DNA from: Candidatus Sulfotelmatobacter sp.
Lineage (GTDB): Bacteria; Acidobacteriota; Terriglobia; Terriglobales; Acidobacteriaceae
NCBI GenBank assembly: GCA_030049565.1
Contig: JASIKQ010000619.1
Location: 1-9,732 of the forward strand
Length of the DNA stretch: 9,732 nucleotides
Direction: 5' to 3'
Position 1 is the first letter of the stretch; every line of letters begins with the position of its first letter. The translations under genes were made by a program, and so were the position numbers. The notes beneath the pieces are model-generated. The model was not told where the DNA came from. It searched no databases and worked only from the letters and a program-made list of their open reading frames with translations. Positions 1-6,198 of the stretch are shown here, piece after piece.

Positions 1-952
1 CGTCGATTTCGAGAACCACCCGCGTACGGCTGGGCGCGAATTGCGCAAGACGAACCTTTTTCAGAAAGCCATCGTCAACATCGAAGCTTTTTCCGACCAG
101 AGTGGAAGCGAGCCGGGCGTTGTGAAGATCGAAGAAGATGCGCGCCGGATTATCGATACGCTGCGAAGAAACTTTCACCTCGCTTTCCACGTCAATAGCC
201 ACGCGCGTATAGTCGGGAGTCGACCAGTGCCGGATGGCAGTCACGCGTGGCAGGTGAATGGGGCGGGCCTGTAAAGGCTCACTTTTCGTCGAGGGAGCTT
301 GCTTATTTTCAGCCTTATCAACGGAACGCCTCGATTCAATGCCACCATCGTTCTTGAGATTTCCCTGCTTGGATTGCCCGGCGGCTGATGCAATCTTCTC
401 CGACTGCGCTTCTTTGTCTATTTCAGCGATGGCGTCGCGAGCGTCGTCGGCAAGGCGGTTATGCGGATAGCGCTTCAGAAATTCCTGAAACGCAGATCGC
501 GCCGCCTCTAGATCGTTGAGATCGTCTTTGTAGATCTCAGCGATAGTGAATAGAGCGGCGAAACGGAACTTGCTACCGGGATATTCGCGGCGCAGAAATT
601 TGTATTGATCGACGGAGGCGTGCAGAATTTTATCGTCGTTAAAGTGGCGGCCCATTTCCACCAGCGTTTCAGCCACGGCAACCACGCTGGGATCCGCTTT
701 GCTGGAGGTAGGCGCAGCCAGATAGACATAGCGATATGCATTCAAAACCCGCTGGTAGTCGTGGCGCGTACGCTCGGCGGGAGGTCGGCCGTTCAAGGCT
801 TCCCGCATGCGCTCAGCAGCGGCAAAGCGCTCTCGAGCCCATCCGTCGGAATGGTGCGCCCGCGCCTGCGCAAAGGGAGCACAAACGACGAGGCACACCG
901 TCGTGAGTAATAGCGCACTCCACAGACCACGCCGCTGCGATGAACTCTTCAC
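1..952 (-). CDS. N-acetylmuramoyl-L-alanine amidase, AMIN-domain type, C-terminus beyond left edge
   Basis: The 317 codons visible give a secreted protein: a signal peptide at residues 1-32 (hydrophobic ALLLTTVCLVVCAP, likely cleavage after AQARA), a helical TPR-like region at about 36-180 containing YKFLRREYPGSKFRFAAL and FQEFLKRYPHNRLADDA, a polar Lys/Ser/Gln-rich linker at about 181-232, and an AMIN domain from about 235 (TAIRHWSTPDYTRVAID, then RIFFDLHNARL and FLKKVRLAQF). AMIN domains target amidases to peptidoglycan. This exact N-terminal style is, from memory of the family, followed by an Amidase_3 zinc domain, but that catalytic part lies outside the window, so the enzyme name is inferred from the AMIN region. 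The start is a GTG at 952 with AGCGAG nine bases upstream. In-frame alternatives are GTG at 958 and a TTG about 45 bases further upstream. It lies 74 bases after the transglycosylase on the same strand, so the two wall hydrolases may be co-transcribed. Confidence 0.8.
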   Translation of the reverse strand, partial: MKSSSQRRGLWSALLLTTVCLVVCAPFAQARAHHSDGWARERFAAAERMREALNGRPPAERTRHDYQRVLNAYRYVYLAAPTSSKADPSVVAVAETLVEMGRHFNDDKILHASVDQYKFLRREYPGSKFRFAALFTIAEIYKDDLNDLEAARSAFQEFLKRYPHNRLADDARDAIAEIDKEAQSEKIASAAGQSKQGNLKNDGGIESRRSVDKAENKQAPSTKSEPLQARPIHLPRVTAIRHWSTPDYTRVAIDVESEVKVSSQRIDNPARIFFDLHNARLASTLVGKSFDVDDGFLKKVRLAQFAPSRTRVVLEID

Positions 953-1026
953 AATCACCAGCTCGCTTTTTTGTTTCTTTGTTTTGAACAACCTGGGTGC
1001 CAGAGAGAATTAAAAATTCCGCAAAA

Positions 1027-1881
1027 CTAATCTGTGTTGCTGATGTAAAGCACGCCACGCGCATCGCGCTGAACCGTAACCGGATCGCGCGAAGCCCCGG
1101 AATTGAAATCGAAACCGCCGTAGTACAACTTAGTTATGCGCCGAACGTAGTTTTGAGTTTCGGCGTAGTGCGGAACGCCGGAACTGCGTGCCACCGCGCC
1201 CGCGCCCGCGTTATAGGCGGCCAGGGTCAACTTGATGTCGCCGCCATAGCTTTCGAGAAGTTGTTTCAGGTGACGCACACCGGCATCGACGTTCTGCTCC
1301 GGGTCAAAGGGATTCTTCACGTTCAACTGCCGCGCCGTCGCCGGCATCAATTGCATCAAACCCATGGCTCCCTTGCGCGAGACGGCATTGGGGTTGAAAT
1401 TCGATTCCACTTTCACCACCGCGCGCACCAGGTTGGGATCGACATTGTGCCGTGCGGCGGCTTGCTCGATGGCGGCGTCGATATCAGCGGCAGTCGCAAT
1501 CACGCCACGCGAATTGGCCGCGATGATTTTGGAGTTCGCCGACTTGTTCGATTCCCGCCCCAGATATCGATTAACTTCCTCCGCCGCCGATCGCGCCGCT
1601 CGCATCACGGCCGCGTTGGGTGGTGGCACGGGCTTCCAGCGATTGTCTTTCGAACTCCAGTACATCAGGGAACGGGGAGGCGTTTCGGCGGCTTCGGTGC
1701 GTCGCGGTACAGATTTTTCCACCGAATCATTCACGTAGATCGTACGGCCGTGATCGTTAGTGGCTGTGATTTTTCCCGAGACGCCGCCTCTGTTTTGATC
1801 CGCGCGCAACTGGGGCATCGAGAAGAAAGAGGTCGTGGCTATCGTGCTGGCCATCAGGGCGAATTGCAGGCGCTTTCGCAT
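1027..1881 (-). CDS. Secreted lytic transglycosylase (SLT / GH23 domain)
   Basis: A 284-residue periplasmic or surface lytic transglycosylase, which would cleave the MurNAc-GlcNAc bond of peptidoglycan with formation of a 1,6-anhydro end. A signal peptide covers about residues 1-27 (MRKRLQFALMASTIATTSFF, then PQLRA). The SLT domain spans about 130-255. The catalytic glutamate is E159 in VKVESNFNPNAVS, followed by GAMGLMQLMPATA at 171-183, NVDAGVRHLKQLLESYGG at 197-214 and the AAYNAGAGAV motif at 221-230. The central stretch 55-125 is low in recognisable motifs and holds a Pro-rich WKPVPPPN segment. Both ends carry a short aromatic motif, TIYVND near 47-52 and LYISNTD at 278-284. The start codon is ATG with only a weak GGA upstream. 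It follows holB on the same strand after a 244-base gap that contains a perfect TATAAT, so it probably has its own promoter. Family assignment is firm; the particular substrate or partner is unknown. Confidence 0.93.
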   Translation of the reverse strand: MRKRLQFALMASTIATTSFFSMPQLRADQNRGGVSGKITATNDHGRTIYVNDSVEKSVPRRTEAAETPPRSLMYWSSKDNRWKPVPPPNAAVMRAARSAAEEVNRYLGRESNKSANSKIIAANSRGVIATAADIDAAIEQAAARHNVDPNLVRAVVKVESNFNPNAVSRKGAMGLMQLMPATARQLNVKNPFDPEQNVDAGVRHLKQLLESYGGDIKLTLAAYNAGAGAVARSSGVPHYAETQNYVRRITKLYYGGFDFNSGASRDPVTVQRDARGVLYISNTD

Positions 1882-1970
1882 TGCCGGGATCCAAACGGGC
1901 GAAGATAGACCTCACCCTCGATTCTTACTACCCGGAACCTGACGGAGAATCGTGAAACCAGAGTAGTTTG

Positions 1971-2000
1971 ATTATAGGCGGTGTGCCGGGGCTCCAACAA
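1971..2000 (-). promoter_or_regulatory. Candidate sigma-70-like promoter for the transglycosylase gene
   Basis: On the minus strand a perfect TATAAT (1976 to 1971) is preceded after 18 bases by TTGTTG (2000 to 1995), which matches three of six bases of the -35 consensus. Transcription would start near 1964 and give a leader of about 80 bases before the ATG at 1881. The perfect -10 box in an otherwise GC-rich region is the main support. The weak -35 leaves it tentative. Confidence 0.4.
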
Positions 2001-2044
2001 CGTATCCGGAGGGAGTAGAACCACCGAAGTAATTCGGGGTAAAT

Positions 2045-2061
2045 GCATCAAAATACGATGC
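2045..2061 (-). terminator. Small hairpin downstream of holB, possible weak terminator
   Basis: GCATC (2045-2049) and GATGC (2057-2061) form a perfect 5-bp stem with a 7-base loop, about 65 bases after the holB stop codon in the direction of transcription. On the minus strand it is followed by ATTTACC, so there is no proper U-tract. A second small hairpin (CCGAA at 2024-2028 with TTCGG at 2033-2037) follows. These could help end the tmk-holB transcript, but the stems are short and chance occurrence is possible. The rest of the 1882-2125 gap holds only the promoter candidate described separately. Confidence 0.2.
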
Positions 2062-2125
2062 TTCTGATTGCTGCAACTCCGGTAACTGCTGCTGGGATAC
2101 AGATTCTTAGACGCTTATATAACTC

Positions 2126-3226
2126 CTAACTTACTTTCTCCAGTCCGAGGCTGAAATCATCCAGCGACAATGATCGCAGCAGATTCCGCCTCATGCCGCG
2201 CTCCACTTCGCCAAGCCGGTTAGAGGCGGCAACGATCCATTCGAAATCGGCCTTTTCGGCCACTTTCGCGAGTTGGCTTTGGATGTCGGTATTGCAGATC
2301 ATCTCGGTCGCCCCCGATTTCACAAACATGAGATCCCGCAGCAACGAATAGAGAGTGCGCAGAAGCTGTTCGGTTTTTTCGCGGCCTTCCGCGCCGGAAC
2401 GATAGGATTCGGTCACTTTGAACAGTTCGCTATGCTCGCGTCCGAGCAGGGCCGAGTGCAGCAGCGCAAGCGCGTCAGTCCGCGCCGCCACGTAGGCTGC
2501 TAGGTCGAAGTTGCGTGCCCGCCCCGCTGCACCCTCGCACAATCTGGCCACCAGCGAGCGTTGCGCCGCCTTCCACTCGGGGCGCTGTTTGGCCAGGTAG
2601 CGATCCAACTCGTCTACCGGCACAGCGCCGAGTGAAAGACTCATGCAACGAGACCGAATCGTCGGCAGCAGTTCGCCGGGATTTTCGGAAAGCAGAAAAA
2701 TCGTGGCAAATTCGGGAGGCTCTTCCAAAACCTTGAGCAGCGAATTAGCAGCTTCTCTCATGAATGCCGAATCGGTGAAAATGTAAACCCGCTCGCGCGC
2801 TTCCGAGGGCCGGTAATAGATGCTTTCAATCACCCGCCGCACCTGGTCGACCTTGATCATCATCTGCGGCGGGTCGGGAGGAATAATCAGCACATCGGGA
2901 TGAGTTTGCACGAACAGACGCGTCTCTTTCTTGTCGGTCTCGCGCAGAGCTTCGCGGGCTTCCACTGCTTCGGCGCAGCGCGCATCGAGGTCGGCAGACT
3001 GGGCAATTCGGCGGCAGTTCGAACAGCGCCCGCAGAAATCCGGCAAACCGTCGCTTTCAGTCGGAGTCAGGCAATTCAAAGCCTGCGCCAACATCAGCGC
3101 CAAGGTGTATTTGCCTGCGCCGCGCGCCCCTGAAAGGATCACCGCATGAGGAAAGCGCTTGCGCGCCAGCATGTCGCGCAAGCGATGAACGATTTCGGAG
3201 TTACCGTGAAAATCGGAGAAGCTCAT
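2126..3226 (-). CDS. holB: DNA polymerase III, delta-prime clamp-loader subunit
   Basis: A 366-residue AAA+ protein of the clamp-loader complex that loads the beta sliding clamp at replication forks. Visible features: the family start MSFSDFHGN, an intact P-loop GARGAGKYT at 33-41, a cysteine module (C52, then C65-x2-C68-x2-C71) typical of the gamma/tau/delta-prime zinc module, THPDVLIIPPD at 108-118, the VDQVRRVI helix at 126-133, the NSLLKVLEEPPE sensor segment at 161-172, and the SRC motif at 192-194. The C-terminal helical collar domain fills 205-366. The open frame continues 29 residues upstream to an ATG at 3313, but that extension is hydrophobic, is unlike the family and overlaps a repeat element, so I take the ATG at 3226. 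No good Shine-Dalgarno precedes either start. It sits downstream of tmk on the same strand, the usual tmk-holB pairing, though separated here by 121 bases. A stand-alone gamma/tau protein is excluded by the length. Confidence 0.93.
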   Translation of the reverse strand: MSFSDFHGNSEIVHRLRDMLARKRFPHAVILSGARGAGKYTLALMLAQALNCLTPTESDGLPDFCGRCSNCRRIAQSADLDARCAEAVEAREALRETDKKETRLFVQTHPDVLIIPPDPPQMMIKVDQVRRVIESIYYRPSEARERVYIFTDSAFMREAANSLLKVLEEPPEFATIFLLSENPGELLPTIRSRCMSLSLGAVPVDELDRYLAKQRPEWKAAQRSLVARLCEGAAGRARNFDLAAYVAARTDALALLHSALLGREHSELFKVTESYRSGAEGREKTEQLLRTLYSLLRDLMFVKSGATEMICNTDIQSQLAKVAEKADFEWIVAASNRLGEVERGMRRNLLRSLSLDDFSLGLEKVS

Positions 3227-3250
3227 CGGGACAAATAATTGCAGACTCAG

Positions 3251-3289
3251 ATCAAAATCTACCACAGAGACATAGAGGCACACAGAAAG
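3251..3289. repeat. Dispersed extragenic element, copy 1 (between tmk and holB)
   Basis: On the plus strand this reads ATCAAAATCT then ACCACAGAG, followed by an imperfect 8-base tandem: CACAGAGA, CATAGAGG, CACACAGA. The first 19 bases recur on the opposite strand at 8386-8406 with a 2-base insertion. The purine-rich CACAGAG-type repeat resembles short extragenic sequences I recall in many environmental bacterial genomes. It splits tmk from holB, which are usually much closer together. Confidence 0.55.
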
Positions 3290-3347
3290 CAATCGCGGGA
3301 CATTCAAGAACAATTCGTTCGTTATCTATATCCACCGTCTTGGAGGA

Positions 3348-4049
3348 TCATGCGGCTCGCGGCCCTAACTTCAGCCTTCGCTCCACAATCTCCATAATCT
3401 GGCGATGCGTCTGCCCGGGCGTGCCGGTTGCATCCACGACTGCGACGCGCTCTGGCTCTCTCGCCGCGATTGCGCGATAACCTTGCCGCACGCGGTTAAA
3501 GAAAACCCGAGTTTCCTGCTCAAAGCGGTTTTCATCGCCACGGTGGCCGCCAGCGAATCTGTTCGAGCTTTGGCTGGCATTGGATGTCCGCCGATTTCTC
3601 GCGCGTGCCCGACCAAGGCTGAGACCAGGTTCGGAATCGAGCAGGATGGTCAAATCTGGCTGGATATCTCCACACAGAAGACGATGCAATTTCAACACCA
3701 CGTCGCTGCCCAACCTACGACCATTGCCTTGGTATGCTTCGGTGGAATCGGTAAAGCGGTCACAAAGTACAATCTGCCCAATCGCCAGCGCAGGCTCGAT
3801 CACTTCCGCGATATGCTGCGCGCGTGCGGCAAACATCAGAGCCATTTCCGCAAGCGAAGACAACCCCTCAGTTGCCGAATCGAGCAGGAGACGGCGAATC
3901 TTTTCGCCGGCTTCGGTTCCTCCGGGTTCGCGGGTTTCGATCACCTCATGCCCAGCCGAGCGCAGCGCCCCTGCGAGCTTGCGTATCTGAGTGCTCTTCC
4001 CCGTGCCATCTAGTCCTTCGAAGGTGATGAACTTTCCGCGCCGTGACAT
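3348..4049 (-). CDS. tmk: Thymidylate kinase
   Basis: A 233-residue dTMP kinase, which phosphorylates dTMP to dTDP in the cytoplasm for dTTP synthesis. It has the P-loop FEGLDGTGKST at 10-20, the substrate-side TREPGGTEAGEKIR at 39-52, the DRF motif at 97-99 followed by TDSTEAYQGNGR, and the helix-strand segment PDLTILLDSEP. The LID region (about 146-180) has the basic start GRARARNRR and the usual close NRFEQE, but between them lies an extra Ser/Asn/Gly-rich stretch that makes it clearly longer than the common short LID. The start ATG at 4049 has no purine-rich Shine-Dalgarno. Instead a TATCAT box ends seven bases before it, which suggests a leaderless transcript. It is divergent from the M61 peptidase gene across a 110-base gap and is the first gene of a likely tmk-holB unit. 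The identification is firm. Confidence 0.96.
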   Translation of the reverse strand: MSRRGKFITFEGLDGTGKSTQIRKLAGALRSAGHEVIETREPGGTEAGEKIRRLLLDSATEGLSSLAEMALMFAARAQHIAEVIEPALAIGQIVLCDRFTDSTEAYQGNGRRLGSDVVLKLHRLLCGDIQPDLTILLDSEPGLSLGRARARNRRTSNASQSSNRFAGGHRGDENRFEQETRVFFNRVRQGYRAIAAREPERVAVVDATGTPGQTHRQIMEIVERRLKLGPRAA

Positions 4050-4056
4050 GCTGGAG

Positions 4057-4085
4057 ATGATAGCAGCGCAGGTGCTCCCTGTTTC
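4057..4085 (-). promoter_or_regulatory. Candidate promoter giving a leaderless tmk transcript
   Basis: On the minus strand TATCAT (4062 to 4057, five of six consensus bases) lies seven bases before the tmk ATG, so transcription would begin at or beside the A of the start codon. A weak GAAACA sits 17 bases upstream as the -35 match. The lack of any Shine-Dalgarno before the ATG agrees with this reading. Spacing and -10 quality support it; the -35 does not add much. Confidence 0.4.
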
Positions 4086-4111
4086 ACTCCATTTGCCGCG
4101 GCTGCTAGAAT
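4083..4111 (+). promoter_or_regulatory. Candidate promoter for the M61 peptidase gene
   Basis: TTCACT (4083-4088, four of six) and TAGAAT (4106-4111, five of six) are separated by exactly 17 bases. The predicted transcript starts near 4118 and has a leader of about 40 bases with a clear AGGGGG ribosome site at 4146-4151, eight bases before the ATG at 4160. It overlaps the region that would carry the divergent tmk promoter, so the two could compete. Confidence 0.45.
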
Positions 4112-4159
4112 CTAGAAATTCTCAGCTAAATCGTTTCACGAACCCAGGGGGCCACAGGA

Positions 4160-6028
4160 ATGAAACTCTCAAGAATCTTGGGAGTGATCTGTTTTTTTCT
4201 TTTTTCTTTATCTAGCTGGTCAGCCACACCGCCAACCATCACCCTTTTCGTGGACGCCTCGTCGGCTCCGCGTAAAATCTTTCGCGCCAAACTTCAAATC
4301 CCCGTCAGCGGGGCCGAGCTTACGCTGTACTACCCAAAGTGGATTCCCGGCGAGCACGCGCCGGACGGGCCGGTTGTCGATCTTGCGGACCTGAGGTTTT
4401 TTGCCGGTGGGAAGACTCTGAAATGGCGTCGCGATCTTCTGGATGGATTCACGATTCACGTTGAGGTTCCCGCGAGCGAAACCGAAGTAAACGCGGAACT
4501 CGATTTTCTTTCTCCTGCAACCTTTGAAAGCGGGTTCTCCGCCGGTTCTTCGGCCACGGACAAAATGACCGTCATCAGCTGGAACCAAGTCTTGCTTTAT
4601 CCCAAGGGCTGGACATCAGATGAACTCACTTACGTCGCCACGCTGAAGCTTCCCGCCAATTGGAAATTAGGCACCGCTCTGCCCATTGCCAAAGCCGGCG
4701 AAGACCAGATTAGTTTTCAGCCGGCATCGCTGACCACGCTGGTCGATTCTCCGGTAATCAGCGGCGAATTTCTCAAAGTAGTGAAGTTGGCCGATGATCC
4801 GCTCACCGAGATGGATATCGCCGCCGACAGCGCTGCCGCGCTCGACGCTCCACAATCGGTCTGGGATCACTACAAGAATCTCGTCGAGCAGGCCAATAAA
4901 CTTTTCGGCGCACATCACTATCGCGATTACCATTTCCTGCTGAGTCTGAGTGATCACGTCGCGCACTTCGGCCTTGAACATCACGAGTCGAACGACAGTC
5001 GCACCGACGAGCGCGGCCTAGTCGACGAAACCGCCCGCAAGATGGAAGCGAGTTTGCTGCCCCATGAGTATGTGCATTCGTGGAACGGAAAATACCGCCG
5101 TCCCGCTGATCTGGCGACTCCTGACTACCAGCAGCCCATGCAGGACGATTTATTGTGGGTGTACGAAGGACTGACGAATTACCTGGGCACCGTCCTGACG
5201 GCTCGCAGTGGTCTGCTCAGCGATGAGCAAGCGCGCGACGATCTTGCCGCAACCGCCGCCGCGCTCGACCATACTCCCGGGCGCACATGGCGCAATCTGC
5301 AAGACACGGCTGACGCCGCTCCGCAACTTTATTTCGCTCCGCAGGCGTGGCATTCCTGGCGCCGCGGCGTCGATTTCTACGATGAAGGAACCCTAGATTG
5401 GTTATGGGCCGACGTAATCATCCGCCAGCAGAGCAAAGGCACGAAAAGCCTCGATGACTTCTGCCACCTTTTCCATGGCCCGCCCAGCACGGGACCGATA
5501 GTGAAAACCTATACCTTCGACGATGTCATCAACGCTCTGAATCGAGTTGTGCCTTACGACTGGCGGGACTTCTGGCTCGAACGCCTCGACACCCACGGCC
5601 CTCACGCGCCTCTAGGGGGAATCGAAGGTAGCGGATGGAAGCTGGTATACGACGATTCGCCCTCAGAAATGCTGCGCGGCGCCGAGAGCAGCTATCATAT
5701 CGTCGGCGGTGTGGCTGACTCCATCGGCCTTGACCTGCGCGATGACGGCATCATCACGGACACCATCGAAGGGATGCCCGCGGCGCTCGCCGGAATTGGG
5801 CCAGGCATGAAGCTGATCGGTGTCAATGGGCGCAAATTCTCGCCCGATGTTTTGCGCGACGCTCTCAAAGCCGGAAGAGCCAGCGCGGCTCCACTTGAGC
5901 TTCTGGTCGAGAACACCGACTACTACCAAACTTACAAAATGGATTACCACGGGGGCGAACGCTATCCTCACCTTGTGCGCGACGAGTCGAAGCCGGACTT
6001 ACTGACGGAGATTTATAAGGTGAAATAA
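4160..6028 (+). CDS. Secreted M61-family metallopeptidase with PDZ domain (glycyl aminopeptidase-like)
   Basis: A 622-residue zinc peptidase of the M61 family, whose characterised members act as aminopeptidases with preference for N-terminal Gly/Ala. A signal peptide covers about 1-22 (MKLSRILGVICFFLFSLSSW, likely cut after SWSA). The N-terminal beta domain runs to about 215 and includes the conserved YPKWIPGEHAPDGPV at 58-72. The catalytic part has GLEHHES at 271-277, the HEXXH zinc site HEYVH at 302-306 followed by SWNGKYRRP, and the third zinc ligand E336 in LWVYEGLTNYLG. A helical part follows (YDEGTLDWLWADVIIR at 407-422). A PDZ-type domain at about 515-590 contains GMPAALAGIGPGMKLIGVNG. 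All expected catalytic residues are present. AGGGGG eight bases upstream supports the ATG. The enzyme probably works in the periplasm or outside the cell, next to another secreted peptidase encoded downstream on the same strand. The natural substrate cannot be read from the sequence. Confidence 0.94.
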   Translation: MKLSRILGVICFFLFSLSSWSATPPTITLFVDASSAPRKIFRAKLQIPVSGAELTLYYPKWIPGEHAPDGPVVDLADLRFFAGGKTLKWRRDLLDGFTIHVEVPASETEVNAELDFLSPATFESGFSAGSSATDKMTVISWNQVLLYPKGWTSDELTYVATLKLPANWKLGTALPIAKAGEDQISFQPASLTTLVDSPVISGEFLKVVKLADDPLTEMDIAADSAAALDAPQSVWDHYKNLVEQANKLFGAHHYRDYHFLLSLSDHVAHFGLEHHESNDSRTDERGLVDETARKMEASLLPHEYVHSWNGKYRRPADLATPDYQQPMQDDLLWVYEGLTNYLGTVLTARSGLLSDEQARDDLAATAAALDHTPGRTWRNLQDTADAAPQLYFAPQAWHSWRRGVDFYDEGTLDWLWADVIIRQQSKGTKSLDDFCHLFHGPPSTGPIVKTYTFDDVINALNRVVPYDWRDFWLERLDTHGPHAPLGGIEGSGWKLVYDDSPSEMLRGAESSYHIVGGVADSIGLDLRDDGIITDTIEGMPAALAGIGPGMKLIGVNGRKFSPDVLRDALKAGRASAAPLELLVENTDYYQTYKMDYHGGERYPHLVRDESKPDLLTEIYKVK

Positions 6029-6057
6029 TCTCCCGCCCGACTCGTCGACGTGCGCCT

Positions 6058-6163
6058 CTGCGCCAACGGGCTATGCGATTTAGGGTAGCGCAGCGCTTTT
6101 AGCGCTTGATCATGGCAGCCGATACATGCGGCTTTAGCCGCTGAGGTGCCTTGCTCGCACCTC
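6058..6163. repeat. Compound extragenic palindromic element (three hairpins and an outer stem), REP-like
   Basis: The gap between the two peptidase genes is dominated by inverted repeats. CTGCGC (6058-6063) pairs with GCGCAG (6088-6093). AGCGCT-TTT-AGCGCT occupies 6092-6106. GCGGC-TTTA-GCCGC occupies 6128-6141. GAGGTGC (6143-6149) pairs perfectly with GCACCTC (6157-6163) across a 7-base loop. Such a chain of perfect stems in 106 bases is typical of REP/BIME-type elements, and similar sequence is recalled from acidobacterial intergenic regions. The last stem is followed by GTTTGTT, so it could also slow or end transcription from the upstream gene. No open frame of note lies here. Confidence 0.6.
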
Positions 6164-6182
6164 GTTTGTTCTCTGCCTAACC

Positions 6183-6189
6183 GGAGGAG
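6183..6189 (+). promoter_or_regulatory. Strong ribosome binding site that decides the M28 peptidase start
   Basis: GGAGGAG directly touches the first in-frame ATG at 6190, leaving no spacer, but lies nine bases before the in-frame ATG at 6199. The second ATG also begins a cleaner signal peptide. The site therefore favours 6199 as the true start. Confidence 0.7.
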
Positions 6190-6198
6190 ATGGTATTG

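Noticed and set aside
997..1908. A 303-residue open frame on the plus strand opposite the transglycosylase
   Set aside because: It is antisense to a gene with clear SLT motifs; its translation is Arg/His-rich without domain features, as expected for a shadow frame in GC-rich coding DNA.
1854..2051. A 65-residue minus-strand frame in the gap upstream of the transglycosylase
   Set aside because: It overlaps the transglycosylase start and the TATAAT promoter candidate, and lacks a ribosome site or recognisable sequence.
3227..3313. A 29-residue N-terminal extension of holB to the ATG at 3313
   Set aside because: The extension lies in the dispersed repeat element, is unlike the family N-terminus, and the conserved start MSFSDFHG begins at 3226.
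3405..4013. A 202-residue plus-strand frame opposite tmk
   Set aside because: The minus strand encodes an unmistakable thymidylate kinase; the antisense product has no recognisable motif and no ribosome site.
6058..6163. A CRISPR array or tRNA gene in the peptidase gap
   Set aside because: The repeats are inverted stems of different sequence, not direct repeats with spacers, and no cloverleaf or T-loop pattern is present.
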